Shown: positions 51,412 to 61,087 of the stretch, one piece after another
How the letters are laid out: each line of letters opens with the position of its first letter
How positions within the stretch are numbered: the stretch's first letter is position 1
Source of the DNA: Legionella moravica DSM 19234
GTDB taxonomy: Bacteria > Pseudomonadota > Gammaproteobacteria > Legionellales > Legionellaceae
DNA length: 64,000 nucleotides
Assembly: GCF_000423305.1 (NCBI RefSeq)
Contig: NZ_AUHS01000008.1
Coordinates: 1-64,000, forward strand
Direction: 5' to 3'
Translations under genes and position numbers: made by a program
Notes under the pieces: generated by a model
The model's input: only the letters and a program-made list of their open reading frames with translations
Told to the model about the DNA's origin: nothing
The model's database searches: none

Positions 51412-52896
51412 TTACTGTCTTAAATGCGGGAATAAAATAACATCTCGTATGGATTGAGAATTGGTAAATAACATCACCAAACGATCAACCCCTATGCCCT
51501 CTCCTGCCGTAGGAGGCAAACCGTATTCCAGAGCCTCAATGTAATCGCTGTCAAAATGCATCGCTTCCAAATCACCGGCATCTTTTTCTTCAACCTGCTT
51601 TCTAAAACGTTCAGCCTGATCTTCTGCGTCATTTAACTCGGAAAAGCCATTGGCAATTTCGCGTCCTGCTATAAAAAATTCAAATCGATCAGTGACTTCG
51701 GGATCCGCATTACTCCGTCGGGCCAATGGTGAAATTTCAGTGGGATAGGAAGTAATGAATGTAGGTTGAAATAATTGGTGTTCAACGGTTTCTTCAAACA
51801 CAATCATTTGCAATTTACCCAAGCCATCAGTGTCCTTATAAGGCAAGTTAAGTTGCTTCAGAATGGCTCTGCACCCCTCGATACTCTCCAATTGGGCAGC
51901 TTGAATCTCTGGGTGATATTTCAGGATTGCTTCCTTAACAGACATACGGGCAAAAGGCTGATTAAAATCAATGAGATGCCCCTGATACTCAACCTGGCGA
52001 GTTCCAATCACTTCATCACATAAATAGTGCAATAACTCTTCTGTAAGATTCATCAGATCCTTATAATCCGCATAAGCCTGATAGAACTCAATCATAGTAA
52101 ATTCGGGATTATGCCGGGTTGATATACCTTCGTTACGGAAATTGCGATTTATCTCATATACTCGTTCGAAGCCACCTACAACCAATCGTTTTAGATACAA
52201 CTCAGGAGCAATCCTCAAATACATGGTCATATCCAGGCTATTATGATGAGTAACGAATGGACGAGCCACTGCCCCGCCAGGGATTGGATGCATCATGGGC
52301 GTTTCAACTTCCAGATACTGATTATTATCCATAAAACGTCTGAATGCCTGAATTAATCGCGAACGAATTAAAAAGGTCTTTCTACTTTCTTCATTGGCAA
52401 TTAAATCAACATAACGTTTACGATATTTAAGTTCTTGATCAGCTAAACCGTGGAATTTATCCGGTAAAGGCCGCAATGATTTGGTCAACAGTTCTACATG
52501 TTCAGCATTTAAAGTGAGTTCACCCGTATTGGTTATAAACAACTCCCCTTTGACCCCAACGATATCGCCAAGATCCCAATGTTTGAATTGTTCATAAACT
52601 TCTGGAAGGTCATTGGCTCTGATGTATATTTGAATCCTGCCGGAAACATCCTGAATATGAAAAAAGCTGGCTTTCCCCATAATACGTCTCAGTACAATTC
52701 GACCAGCAACGGCTGCTTTAATTTGTTTTTGAGCCAATGTTTCTTTATCGTACTCACTAAATTCTGCATTCAGATCTGCAGCAAGATGCTCTCTGCGAAA
52801 TTGATTTGGAAAATCAAAACCACTTGTTCTTAACTCGGCTAATTTTTGTTTACGAATATGATAAACTTCACTTTCATCTAAATGTTCATCGGTCAT
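51412..52896 (-). CDS. lysS: Lysyl-tRNA synthetase, class II
   Basis: LysS (494 aa) charges tRNA-Lys. The N-terminal OB-fold anticodon domain (about 60-145) leads to the class II core: motif 2 in [23 protein letters not shown] and motif 3 in [18 protein letters not shown]. It overlaps the end of prfB by 11 bases, the usual prfB-lysS arrangement in gamma-proteobacteria. Confidence 0.98.
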   Translation of the reverse strand: MTDEHLDESEVYHIRKQKLAELRTSGFDFPNQFRREHLAADLNAEFSEYDKETLAQKQIKAAVAGRIVLRRIMGKASFFHIQDVSGRIQIYIRANDLPEVYEQFKHWDLGDIVGVKGELFITNTGELTLNAEHVELLTKSLRPLPDKFHGLADQELKYRKRYVDLIANEESRKTFLIRSRLIQAFRRFMDNNQYLEVETPMMHPIPGGAVARPFVTHHNSLDMTMYLRIAPELYLKRLVVGGFERVYEINRNFRNEGISTRHNPEFTMIEFYQAYADYKDLMNLTEELLHYLCDEVIGTRQVEYQGHLIDFNQPFARMSVKEAILKYHPEIQAAQLESIEGCRAILKQLNLPYKDTDGLGKLQMIVFEETVEHQLFQPTFITSYPTEISPLARRSNADPEVTDRFEFFIAGREIANGFSELNDAEDQAERFRKQVEEKDAGDLEAMHFDSDYIEALEYGLPPTAGEGIGVDRLVMLFTNSQSIRDVILFPHLRQ

Positions 52897-53999
52897 GCTG
52901 CCCTACTCCTGCTTTTAAACTTGCTTCAATAAATTGATCCAGTGCTCCATCCAATACGGCTTGCGTATTACTTGTTTCAACACCAGTGCGTAAATCTTTT
53001 ACCCTTGATTGATCCAATACATAAGATCGTATCTGGGATCCCCATCCAATATCCGACTTGCTCGCCTCCAAGGCCTGTTGCTCAGCATTTTTTTTCTGCA
53101 TTTCCAGCTCATACAATTTTGCTCGCAACTGCTTGAACGCCTGATCTTTATTCTTATGCTGACTTCGGTCATTCTGACATTGTACAACAATACCAGAGGG
53201 CATATGGGTAATACGCACCGCAGAGTCAGTACGGTTAACGTGCTGACCACCAGCTCCGGAAGCACGATAAGTATCAATGCGTAAATCTGCTGGATTAATT
53301 TCAATATCAATATCATCATCAATTTCTGGAGAAACAAATACAGCGGCAAAGGAAGTGTGTCGTCTGTTTCCTGAATCAAAAGGAGATTTACGAACCAATC
53401 GGTGAACCCCTGTTTCCGTTCTTAACCAGCCAAAAGCATACTCACCTTTAAAGTAAATGGTGGCACTTTTTATACCGGCAACTTCACCAGGAGAACATTC
53501 GATTAACTCAGTTACAAAACCATGCTGCTCGCCCCAGCGCAAAAACATCCTCAATAGCATTTCGGCCCAATCCTGAGCTTCGGTTCCTCCAGAACCCGAT
53601 TGAATATCAAGATAAGCATTGGAATTATCCATTTTGCCAGAGAACATTCTTCTGAACTCTAATCCAGCCACCTGTTTCTCTATTCCATTAACCTCTTCGC
53701 CTATCTCATTGATGGTTTGCTCGTCATTCTCTTCTCTTGCAAGTTCAAATAACTCGGTTAAATCAATTACAGATTGGCCTAACTCAGATAAGGAATGGAC
53801 TACGGATTCCAATTGGGTCTTCTCTCGACCTAATGCCTGCGCCTGTTCAGGATTATCCCAAACTGTAGGCGATTCTAATTCGCGTATTACTTCTTCCAGA
53901 CGTTCGCTTTTAGCTTCATAGTCAAAGATACCCCCTAAGCGATTCAATTCGCTTATCGAGATCTGACAAACTAAGACTGATTTGATTCACTTCCAACAT
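52886..53999 (-). CDS. prfB: Peptide chain release factor 2 (programmed +1 frameshift)
   Basis: RF2 recognises UGA and UAA and releases the peptide through GGQ. Translation starts at ATG 53999 ([15 protein letters not shown]) and runs 25 codons to an in-frame TGA at 53924-53922. A +1 shift then continues as [12 protein letters not shown] to the stop at 52886, giving about 370 aa. The SPF specificity motif (RKSPFDSG) and the GGQ motif ([15 protein letters not shown]) are present. A gene caller would start at 53947, in the shifted frame. The feature is one gene spanning both frames. Confidence 0.97.
53922..53936 (-). promoter_or_regulatory. RF2 autoregulatory frameshift site
   Basis: The minus strand reads AGGGGGTATCTTTGA. 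It combines a Shine-Dalgarno-like AGGGGG, the slippery CTT codon and the in-frame TGA, followed by C, exactly as in E. coli prfB. When RF2 is scarce, ribosomes shift +1 and make more RF2. Confidence 0.95.
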
Positions 54000-54125
54000 A
54001 AGTGTCTCTCAAAAATAAAGAGGTGATTTTACCGTGAAAGTCAATTTGTAGCTATAGAAAGTAGCGTGTATGTTCGATAAAGTATAAATAACAAGGAACC
54101 TGGTGCTAAAATAAAGTGCCAATCA

Positions 54126-54165
54126 GAACTGGGCTCTAATGCCGAGGCCCACCCAGTTCGGAAAA
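54126..54165 (-). terminator. Probable terminator of the exported-protein gene
   Basis: GAACTGGG (54126-54133) and CCCAGTTC (54152-54159) form an 8-bp stem just beyond the stop of the leftward gene at 54185. T-rich sequence follows further on in that direction (TTTATTTT). Confidence 0.45.
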
Positions 54166-54184
54166 CAAATATCAAGCAGACTGG

Positions 54185-55024
54185 CTACAGACAGAATTTT
54201 GTTTTTGATTCAAAACATTGATGAGCAAAATCAATATTGAACATTGGAGTGAACAATTGTGGCTCTTGTTTCATAACAAAAATACGATGTGGTTCTAACA
54301 GTACATAATTTGAAGATGCTAATACGTGCTGATAAATACCACCCAATCCTGGAAAAAACCAATGCTCAAGAAATGATAAAATTATTTTAGGTTCGTAACT
54401 GTAAAATCGCTGCCGGATATCGTCTATCAATTCTTTTTTCATTTGATAATTATTGGCAAAAAGAAGATTGCTCGTATCGGTTCGGTACACCAGTAAGTTA
54501 GGGTCGCTGATTCCCTCTTTAAATCCTGATGAAATTTTTAGAGAAACGATCAGCTCCTTGGCACTTTCAACTGTAAAGGGATATCCATAGATTTCAGCAC
54601 CTTTCATCGTCTCAAGCCATTCAGTTAACTCACTTACCGCTTTATCGTTAGCTGGATCAAAATAGCTGGAAATAATAAATTGATTAGCCAATTCTGTTTT
54701 AGGATCAAATCTGCAGAAGGTGTAACTGTTCAAATAATACATTCGAGAATCGGACAGATAATCAATATAAAGATGTTCAATTTCTCTGAAAACGTCCTCA
54801 CATGTAGTGTTTGGGGTTTCAATTGCTCCTGTAATCCTTACTACCTGGGTTGGATAGTTTATTGTTCTTTCCCCTGACAAAGACTGTTCCGAATGAGTAT
54901 AATGTCGGGTTATTGAATGTGTTCCCTTAACAACTGCAATCTGCCGATTTGGAACAGAATCCATGTTCTGAGCAAACAACGGCATTACTGCACCAAGCAG
55001 CAATACACTGTGAAATAATTTCAT
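54185..55024 (-). CDS. Exported protein of unknown function
   Basis: This protein (about 279 aa) has a signal peptide (MKLFHSVLLLGAVMPLFAQ, cleaved near residue 19). The mature part is rich in Tyr, Phe and Glu, with four Cys (including TTCEDV and KTKFCL at the end) that could form disulfides in the periplasm or after secretion. No domain is recognised. I use the second ATG (55024), where GGAT lies upstream; the first at 55036 has no site. A type II secretion substrate is possible but unproven. Confidence 0.7.
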   Translation of the reverse strand: MKLFHSVLLLGAVMPLFAQNMDSVPNRQIAVVKGTHSITRHYTHSEQSLSGERTINYPTQVVRITGAIETPNTTCEDVFREIEHLYIDYLSDSRMYYLNSYTFCRFDPKTELANQFIISSYFDPANDKAVSELTEWLETMKGAEIYGYPFTVESAKELIVSLKISSGFKEGISDPNLLVYRTDTSNLLFANNYQMKKELIDDIRQRFYSYEPKIILSFLEHWFFPGLGGIYQHVLASSNYVLLEPHRIFVMKQEPQLFTPMFNIDFAHQCFESKTKFCL

Positions 55025-55286
55025 TATCAAATCCATTTAATTGAGACTGAAGCACTATATCAGATTAAAAAATCAGCAACAAGTTCACAACTCAAGGCTC
55101 TATATCGTTGACTCGTTGCAGGGTGATTGCAAACAATTCAACAACAATTGCACAGTTATATTCTCAGGTCTATGCAACTGTTCCTATGAGGTAAAACCTA
55201 AATTTCGGAATTTGAGATGCTCATTTGTGATACCTATGTTCCGGGCATACATTGTTAAATGCTGTTATCGTTAAATAGGTATTGGT

Positions 55287-55358
55287 ACGAAGTCAAATTG
55301 AAAAATCTGTACTCAAATCAAGATGAAATCTTGTATCAAAAACCACAGGGAAGTTGCC
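55287..55358. repeat. Dispersed intergenic repeat, copy 2
   Basis: This is the second copy of the sequence at 7-79, in the same orientation. Its segment ATCTGTACTCAAATCAA also resembles ATCTGTGTTCAAATCAA in the tandem units that follow, so the tandem pair may share an origin with this repeat. Confidence 0.65.
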
Positions 55359-55385
55359 TTGTACCGTATCCTTGTCAATTGGTAA

Positions 55386-55618
55386 GAAACCCTCATCCCC
55401 AACCCTTCTCCCTTAAAAAGGGAGAAGGGAGCAGCTTCGTGCATCAAATTACCATCTGTGTTCAAATCAAAACTACTTATATGGGAAAGCCTTATGTCAC
55501 TGGTATGAAACCCTCATCCCCAACCCTTCTCCCTTAAAAAGGGAGAAAGGAGCAGCTTCGTGCATCAATTTACCATCTGTGTTCAAATCAAAACTACTTA
55601 TATGGGAAAGCCTTATGT
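55386..55618. repeat. Two tandem 112-bp units with REP-like hairpins
   Basis: Units at 55386-55497 and 55507-55618 are nearly identical, with a period of 121 bases (9-base spacer). Each starts GAAACCCTCATCCCC and contains a hairpin CTTCTCCCTT/AAGGGAGAA(G). Each ends GGGAAAGCCTTATGT. The second unit runs into the last codon and stop of the leftward gene that ends at 55613. Confidence 0.9.
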
Positions 55619-56461
55619 GGGCGAGTTTTCTTTAACATCATCCAGCTCTTCAGTGTCACTTAATTCAGCGTCTTGCGTCGAACCGACTGAAGGTATTCTT
55701 GAAGCGGTCTGATACTTATCTTTGAAAAAGGTAAATTTCGCTAAGTTCTGTTCCTCTTCTGATTTACCAAGATTTAAGAAAAAACTTCCAATTTTGGATA
55801 CAATATCTGATAGTAGAGATAACAATTTTTGAATAAAATTTTGATTTGGTACAATTTTTACCAGTTTCGACTCAGCTGCTTGATCTAGAACGGTTTCGAT
55901 GCAACCTTTTAACACTGGTATTGAACCGCCAGCTATTTCATACTCATCTTGATTTTTCACCGCTTTTGTCAGACTGGCTTCAACTTTATTTAACTGGCTT
56001 ATAGCTGAATTAATTGAGCCTATTATTTTACTTGCATCATTTGAAAGCAATAAGTCATTACTAAGAGTATCTCTATTCTGTTCACAATAACTCGAAAAAT
56101 CAGTACCTGCTTTTATATGAGGTTGATCTCGGTTTTCAATACCGGCCCCCTTCTCATCATAAGCCTGGACTGTGTATGCTTTTTCCAGAAAAGCAGAGGG
56201 CTTTACGCTGAAGTCCGCTGTTGACGCAGGATCTGTTCTATACAGTTCTGCAGTAGAGTATCCGGCATCAAGTACTTTATAAAGCTCTGCCTTGAGAGCC
56301 TCTAGATGCTGCCGGCATGTCTTAATGTACGCTCTAATCATAGCTTCGTTTGTTTGTACGTCATCTCCAGATATAGTGGCAATCGGATTATCGTCAGATA
56401 CTTGCATTAGCGATTCTATTCCACCAGGAAGGGCTATTTTGTCTTGTTTAATTTTCATCAT
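55613..56461 (-). CDS. Candidate Dot/Icm effector with an acidic E-block tail
   Basis: This protein (about 282 aa from the ATG at 56461) begins MMKIKQDKIALPGG. It is helical, with coiled-coil-like spacing in several stretches and one amphipathic or weakly hydrophobic segment (LLSLLSDIVSKIGSFFLNLG, about 228-247). The C-terminus DAELSDTEELDDVKENSPT is a textbook E-block. The last codon and the stop fall within the tandem repeat, so the tail may have been altered by that insertion. The ribosome site is weak. Function unknown; export by Dot/Icm is inferred from the tail. Confidence 0.68.
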   Translation of the reverse strand: MMKIKQDKIALPGGIESLMQVSDDNPIATISGDDVQTNEAMIRAYIKTCRQHLEALKAELYKVLDAGYSTAELYRTDPASTADFSVKPSAFLEKAYTVQAYDEKGAGIENRDQPHIKAGTDFSSYCEQNRDTLSNDLLLSNDASKIIGSINSAISQLNKVEASLTKAVKNQDEYEIAGGSIPVLKGCIETVLDQAAESKLVKIVPNQNFIQKLLSLLSDIVSKIGSFFLNLGKSEEEQNLAKFTFFKDKYQTASRIPSVGSTQDAELSDTEELDDVKENSPT

Positions 56462-56637
56462 TTCAAAATCCAATCACATACAGTAAATTCGATTATAGAT
56501 AATAAAAATTAACACAATATTAAGGTGGAATTTTAAACAGATAACACGAATAGAAGAAATTTCTCAAACAGCTTTTGTTGCGCTTAATACATAAGCGCAG
56601 ACAATAACAGGGTTTAGCAGCAAACAACTCGTCTACT

Positions 56638-58800
56638 TTAAATTTGGAAAGAACAGGAAGGTTCGGATGAGGCTTCTTGAACTGTCTCACAATCATTTGT
56701 AAATTCGTTGAGGATACCGAGTTCCATGATCCGCACAAGGTTTGCTGCTGATTCTCGTTTTTGGGGATCTATCTTGAGCATGGAGATAACTACAGACCAT
56801 AAGCCAAATAAAATCCTTCCTTCCTGGCTATCCGGTAATTGTCGTAACAACTGTTCAATTTCCGAATCAATTTCTTTCTGAGTCAGTACTATCATATCAA
56901 AATGGTAACGACCGATTTCATTTGCAGTATTAAGTCGATTATGCAAAAAAGAAAAAGGCGGATAAAAGTTATTGGATGTATAACAGGGATTGGTGATTGC
57001 TCTGGTCAGAATCATGGCAAAAACCATTCCCATATTCCATAAATCCATAGCTTGGCCGTATTCAGCGTTAAATTGCAAAATATCTTCTTTGTTGCAAGAG
57101 GGAGAATTCAGGAGATGTTTAAATTTACTGCATTCAGGTGCGCTCCAGCCGTTAGTCCAGGTGAGCTTGTCCCATTCACCAAAGCGGTCAAAGTCAATAA
57201 TCCTTGGCTGGTCGGAGTCAGGGTCAAACATGATATTTGATATTTTGATATCACCATGAAAAAAGGGCATGGTAACAAAGCCAGTGTTCGTGGTCGTGCC
57301 AGAACGTGCATGGATAGCGTTTAAACCGCGCAATAACGTCAACATGTATCTTGCTTTTTGATCAATGGTCAGATCCTTATTAGCATCCATTAACCTTTCA
57401 GCAAATGTTTGTGGATAATATTTTTCAACCATGGACAGAACAATACGACGCTCTGTTCTGATTGGCAGGTTAGACCAACCATTGAAGAAGTTCGTGATCC
57501 AGGTCACGCTCGCATAATCACATAGCTCACTAATGCCGTCTTTTCCTGATAAATGTAATAAGTCAGAATATAATTGGTTTGGAGAAGTGGTTTTTAGGAC
57601 CATCCATTTCCCGGTTGTAATATTATAAACCTTGAATATCTCAAGAGATTGTTCTGAATTTTTATAAATCATATCCGCTGCGCTTGGGTAGACTATAATC
57701 TGTCCATTATGTAAAAATTTAACATTTAATCTGTTCACAACGGGCTCTTGCGAAATTGGGTCGATAATTTCATCATTAATATCTCCCAGGAAGTGCGTAC
57801 AACACCCATTTTCCATCAGATTTTTGTGTTCAGAAAACAATGAACCAAAAATTATGTCATATCGGATTCTTATATACTGTTCGGTTGCAATTCGCCCTTC
57901 TTCAGTAATATTCAAGGCTTGCAAATCATCTGGCCAAATAAATTCGGTGTATTTCACTGGCTCGTTGAATAAGAGCGGCTCTTCAACTACAGAGCTTGTA
58001 ACCTCATTGTTGCTTGCAACCAGCCATCCATCCATTGATTTTTTGGCTTTTTTTACCAGTGGAATTTTTGTCCTGGATGTGGGTGGTGAACAATATAAAT
58101 AACTGTCAGTAGATGGTCTGATAACAATATCTTGCAAGCTCAGATTCTCCCTAAACATGCGCCCGTCAAAACCCAGTACCAACGGCTTTTGTATTATTTT
58201 TTCAAGAAAAGCATTGGCTTGTCCCATTAAAGTACGTTGTCGGAACGAGTATTTAGCAGTTCCACGGATATCAATGATTTGATTATTGAAATGCAGGTTG
58301 TATTCGCGATCTTGATAAAAAGAGGGAAACTTACTCTTTAAAAATTCTTTAAACTCGCTACCATACTCTCTGCGCCAGAATGACCCTGTCGGTGTTTTGG
58401 CAAGGCTAGTGGATAAAAAAGAGGATGGGGGATTTTCTTCTCGTTGCATGGAATCATCGAGTAAGGAAGAAATGAGCAGGCATTTCAGGCTGGCAAAGCG
58501 AATCAACAGTGAATCAATGTGTTCTGCTGGCAGTAGCGAATACTCCTCAATTACTTCGCGTAGCGGTTCTGATAGATCTGACAATTCGTCCATAGATCCA
58601 GGTTTACGAAACCAGCCGCTGGTTTGACCAAAGCTTTCAATGCCTAAAAACGGAAGAAAAGTTCCTGCCAATATGGAGCCTGAATTAGTACCGGATGAAC
58701 GATAGAAAGGCATACCATCCACAACTAATATGGTGCGGGAGACAGAGTTAGCATTCTCGTTACTTACATACTTGGTATATAAAACATCCAGGTTTGGCAT
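56638..58800 (-). CDS. Divergent eukaryotic-like protein kinase, candidate effector
   Basis: This 720-aa protein has an unrecognised N-terminal half (1-370) and a kinase-like C-terminal half. The candidate ATP-binding Lys is Lys403 in WMVLKTT. The catalytic loop is HGDIKISN at 515-522 (Asp517, Lys519, Asn522). The metal-binding motif is DFD (536-538) in place of DFG, and the activation segment ends with GWSAPE (APE at 554-556). The Gly-rich loop is degenerate. All catalytic residues are present, so it is probably active or an atypical kinase. The tail CETVQEASSEPSCSFQI is Glu/Ser-rich. I start at ATG 58800; a TTG at 58806 is also open. TATAAT lies at 58846-58841. No signal peptide. Confidence 0.75.
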   Translation of the reverse strand: MPNLDVLYTKYVSNENANSVSRTILVVDGMPFYRSSGTNSGSILAGTFLPFLGIESFGQTSGWFRKPGSMDELSDLSEPLREVIEEYSLLPAEHIDSLLIRFASLKCLLISSLLDDSMQREENPPSSFLSTSLAKTPTGSFWRREYGSEFKEFLKSKFPSFYQDREYNLHFNNQIIDIRGTAKYSFRQRTLMGQANAFLEKIIQKPLVLGFDGRMFRENLSLQDIVIRPSTDSYLYCSPPTSRTKIPLVKKAKKSMDGWLVASNNEVTSSVVEEPLLFNEPVKYTEFIWPDDLQALNITEEGRIATEQYIRIRYDIIFGSLFSEHKNLMENGCCTHFLGDINDEIIDPISQEPVVNRLNVKFLHNGQIIVYPSAADMIYKNSEQSLEIFKVYNITTGKWMVLKTTSPNQLYSDLLHLSGKDGISELCDYASVTWITNFFNGWSNLPIRTERRIVLSMVEKYYPQTFAERLMDANKDLTIDQKARYMLTLLRGLNAIHARSGTTTNTGFVTMPFFHGDIKISNIMFDPDSDQPRIIDFDRFGEWDKLTWTNGWSAPECSKFKHLLNSPSCNKEDILQFNAEYGQAMDLWNMGMVFAMILTRAITNPCYTSNNFYPPFSFLHNRLNTANEIGRYHFDMIVLTQKEIDSEIEQLLRQLPDSQEGRILFGLWSVVISMLKIDPQKRESAANLVRIMELGILNEFTNDCETVQEASSEPSCSFQI

Positions 58801-58932
58801 AGTCAATATCTCATGTAAAACTTAAGAATATTGTACATAAATTATACATAAAAGTAAATATATTAACTTTTTGCTTTGGAACTTACGCCCCCCTTCATTA
58901 AGTCAATAGATCATGCAAATAGAAGAAATTTT

Positions 58933-59000
58933 GTAACTACCCACGTCATCCCGAACGCAGTGAGGGATCTTCTGTCGGGTGGCACAATTTTAAAGAATCA
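58933..59000 (-). repeat. 68-bp dispersed repeat, copy 2
   Basis: This is the inverted partner of 15277-15344 (65 of 68 positions). It occupies the 328-base gap between the kinase-like gene and the DUF2802 gene. Nothing else is recognisable in 58801-59128 apart from the -10 of the kinase-like gene. Confidence 0.85.
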
Positions 59001-59128
59001 AATGGGGCTAATGTGCCCAATGCAATTTGGTTAGATCTTTCAAGTGTTGCACTGGAAATCTGAATACCATATAAATCAGAAAATATCTGCTGAAACCTGT
59101 TTTCAGGAATAAAATGCTGGAACTGAGA

Positions 59129-59527
59129 TCAAGTGGACTTAATTGCAGCGCGATAAGCCTGTAAATTCATCAGTAACTCTGCCTCTGCATTCGATAAATG
59201 GCAGCTGTTGACGATTTCTTCGCGGTCACCGCCCATTTCTAATATACGTAGGGCATGTTGATAACCGCCATCATTATCTCTAATGTTTTCCAAATTTTGC
59301 AATTGATTGTCCATACTGATTAATTGTTCATTAATCTCTTTTAATTGTTTGGAAAATAATAAATCAGCATTAATCAAAACGGGATGATCACGCACAATCT
59401 GTTCTGAAGTTTTTTCAAGTAGTCCTATTTGTTCCCTGAGAGTCACCAGTTGTTTTCGTTGGCTCAATAAATAATTTCCAAGAAACAGTAAAATCAAAAA
59501 ATTCATGCTTAAGATTAGTGTTATCAT
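59129..59527 (-). CDS. DUF2802-type membrane coiled-coil protein
   Basis: This 132-aa protein has one N-terminal helix (about 2-22), a coiled coil (about 25-90) and a C-terminal helix-turn-helix-like part (EEIVNSCHLSNAEAELLMNL). This fits the DUF2802 family that follows the motC-motD/chemotaxis gene cluster in Pseudomonas. Its ATG overlaps the motD stop (ATGA), so it is translationally coupled. Its role in flagellar function is unknown. Confidence 0.8.
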   Translation of the reverse strand: MITLILSMNFLILLFLGNYLLSQRKQLVTLREQIGLLEKTSEQIVRDHPVLINADLLFSKQLKEINEQLISMDNQLQNLENIRDNDGGYQHALRILEMGGDREEIVNSCHLSNAEAELLMNLQAYRAAIKST

Positions 59528-60330
59528 TTCAATTCCTTTTTTCCTTTATCCTGAGGCTTCAAGGGTACAGCGACTGGATTAGCCCCAATACTGATGTTAT
59601 GGGTTTGCCCCAATTCAGGATTTATCAACCTGTCTATTTTGCGATTGGCAGCAATGATTATATTAACTCTTCTATTCATACTTCTACCCAATTCAGTCAA
59701 ATTATCACTAATCGGGTACTGATCTCCATATCCAGTGACCAGGATACGTCCTGTATCAATACCAAAACCATTGAGAATTCGCCCTACCGAAGCCGCTCTG
59801 AACGCTGAGAGCTCCCAATTGGATGGGTATTGTGGGGTTTGTATCGGTACATTATCCGTATACCCTTCAATCACAACGGGATACGAATAAGTCTTAATCT
59901 TTTCTGCTAACTGCATCAGTTTAATTATTGCTTCTGGTTTTAAATCTGCTTCACCAGAGTCAAATAATGAACCTGCTTTAATCTGAAGTTCAATCCATCC
60001 ATCCTGTCGGTTAATTTTATAATTACCGTCTTCCAAATCAGATAACGACTTGTTTAAATCATCAAGTCCATCATTATACACCCCGGGTGTTTTCTTTTCT
60101 TCGGGACCATCTTTTATTGTGTCAGTGGATTGGGTCGCCTTATTTTTATCCTTTTTATCAAATGCGGACTTCATCCCTTCTGACAACGATTTGTATTTTG
60201 AAACATTGACCGAAGAGATGGCATACATCACCACAAAAAAAGCAAACAGTAAGGTAATAAAATCAGCGTAAGAAACCACCCATCGGTGATTATCCACATG
60301 CTCTTCTGTTTTATTTCGTCTTGATTTCAT
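59524..60330 (-). CDS. motD: Flagellar stator subunit MotD (MotB-like)
   Basis: MotD (268 aa) anchors the stator to peptidoglycan. A single helix follows a polar leader, and the proton-accepting Asp is Asp23 in SYADFITLLFAFFVVMYAIS. The C-terminal OmpA-like domain has VIEGYTDNVPI and NWELSAFRAASVGRIL. The start ATG at 60330 overlaps the end of motC by 20 bases; a TTG at 60348 is also open. Confidence 0.94.
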   Translation of the reverse strand: MKSRRNKTEEHVDNHRWVVSYADFITLLFAFFVVMYAISSVNVSKYKSLSEGMKSAFDKKDKNKATQSTDTIKDGPEEKKTPGVYNDGLDDLNKSLSDLEDGNYKINRQDGWIELQIKAGSLFDSGEADLKPEAIIKLMQLAEKIKTYSYPVVIEGYTDNVPIQTPQYPSNWELSAFRAASVGRILNGFGIDTGRILVTGYGDQYPISDNLTELGRSMNRRVNIIIAANRKIDRLINPELGQTHNISIGANPVAVPLKPQDKGKKELK

Positions 60331-61078
60331 TATGTTTGTGCCGCCCAAAATTGTTTAGTTTCAGCTCTAACATATTAGGACTTTCACCACTGGCAATTGC
60401 TACTAACCCTTCCAAAATCATCTCGTCAAAATGAACCTTATGGGAAATGCAGCTTTTCAACTTATTCGCCATTGGTAGAAAAATAAGATTCGCAAGCCCT
60501 ACTCCATAAATTGTAGCAACGAAAGCAACAGCAATACCCATACCTAATTGGCTGGGATCTGCCAGATTTCTCATGACCTGGATCAAACCGATAACTGCCC
60601 CCAGAATTCCAATGGTTGGGCTGTAGCCTCCCATACTTTCAAATACATGAGCTGCACGTAAATCCTGATGTTCATTTCGCTCAATTTCAGTTTCCAAAAC
60701 CTGTCTTATTGTATGTTTATCGACACCAATTACCAACAACTCCAAACCTTTACTAATCAATGGGTTGGTTTCAACATCAAGATGATCTTCCAAAGACAAC
60801 AATCCGAGTTGGCGTGCTTTCCTTGCCATATCAATCAACATGGTTCTGCACGCGTCAAAGTCTAATTTGGGAGGGAAGAATATCCAGGGCAACACCTTAA
60901 ATGCTCTTTTAAAGGTCATCATTGGAGTCTGCACCATAACAGCACCCAATGTTCCACCCAGGACAATCAATAAAGCGGAAAAATTAAGTAATGAATGAAT
61001 ATCACCGCCTTCATGAATTTGGCCAATGATAATCGCCAGAAAGCCTGTAAGTAAGCCAATTAAAGTTAATGCATCCAT
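60311..61078 (-). CDS. motC: Flagellar stator subunit MotC (MotA-like)
   Basis: MotC (255 aa) forms the proton channel of the stator with MotD. Four helices are visible, at about 1-20, 30-50, 150-170 and 185-205. The start MDALTLIGLLTGFLAIIIGQ and the LGGTLGAVMVQTP segment match the MotC type of Pseudomonas more closely than E. coli MotA. The cytoplasmic loop carries charged residues used against FliG. It begins 9 bases after the fliA stop. Confidence 0.94.
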   Translation of the reverse strand: MDALTLIGLLTGFLAIIIGQIHEGGDIHSLLNFSALLIVLGGTLGAVMVQTPMMTFKRAFKVLPWIFFPPKLDFDACRTMLIDMARKARQLGLLSLEDHLDVETNPLISKGLELLVIGVDKHTIRQVLETEIERNEHQDLRAAHVFESMGGYSPTIGILGAVIGLIQVMRNLADPSQLGMGIAVAFVATIYGVGLANLIFLPMANKLKSCISHKVHFDEMILEGLVAIASGESPNMLELKLNNFGRHKHNEIKTK

Positions 61079-61087
61079 TGTTCTTCT

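Noticed and set aside
52942-53921. Several open frames opposite or inside prfB
   Set aside because: prfB is unambiguous by SPF and GGQ motifs; these are shadows.
55386-55618. CRISPR array
   Set aside because: Only two units, 112 bp long with a 9-base spacer; this is a tandem duplication, not a repeat-spacer array.
58860-59128. Insertion sequence remnant
   Set aside because: Only the 68-bp repeat is recognisable; there is no transposase fragment or terminal inverted repeat.
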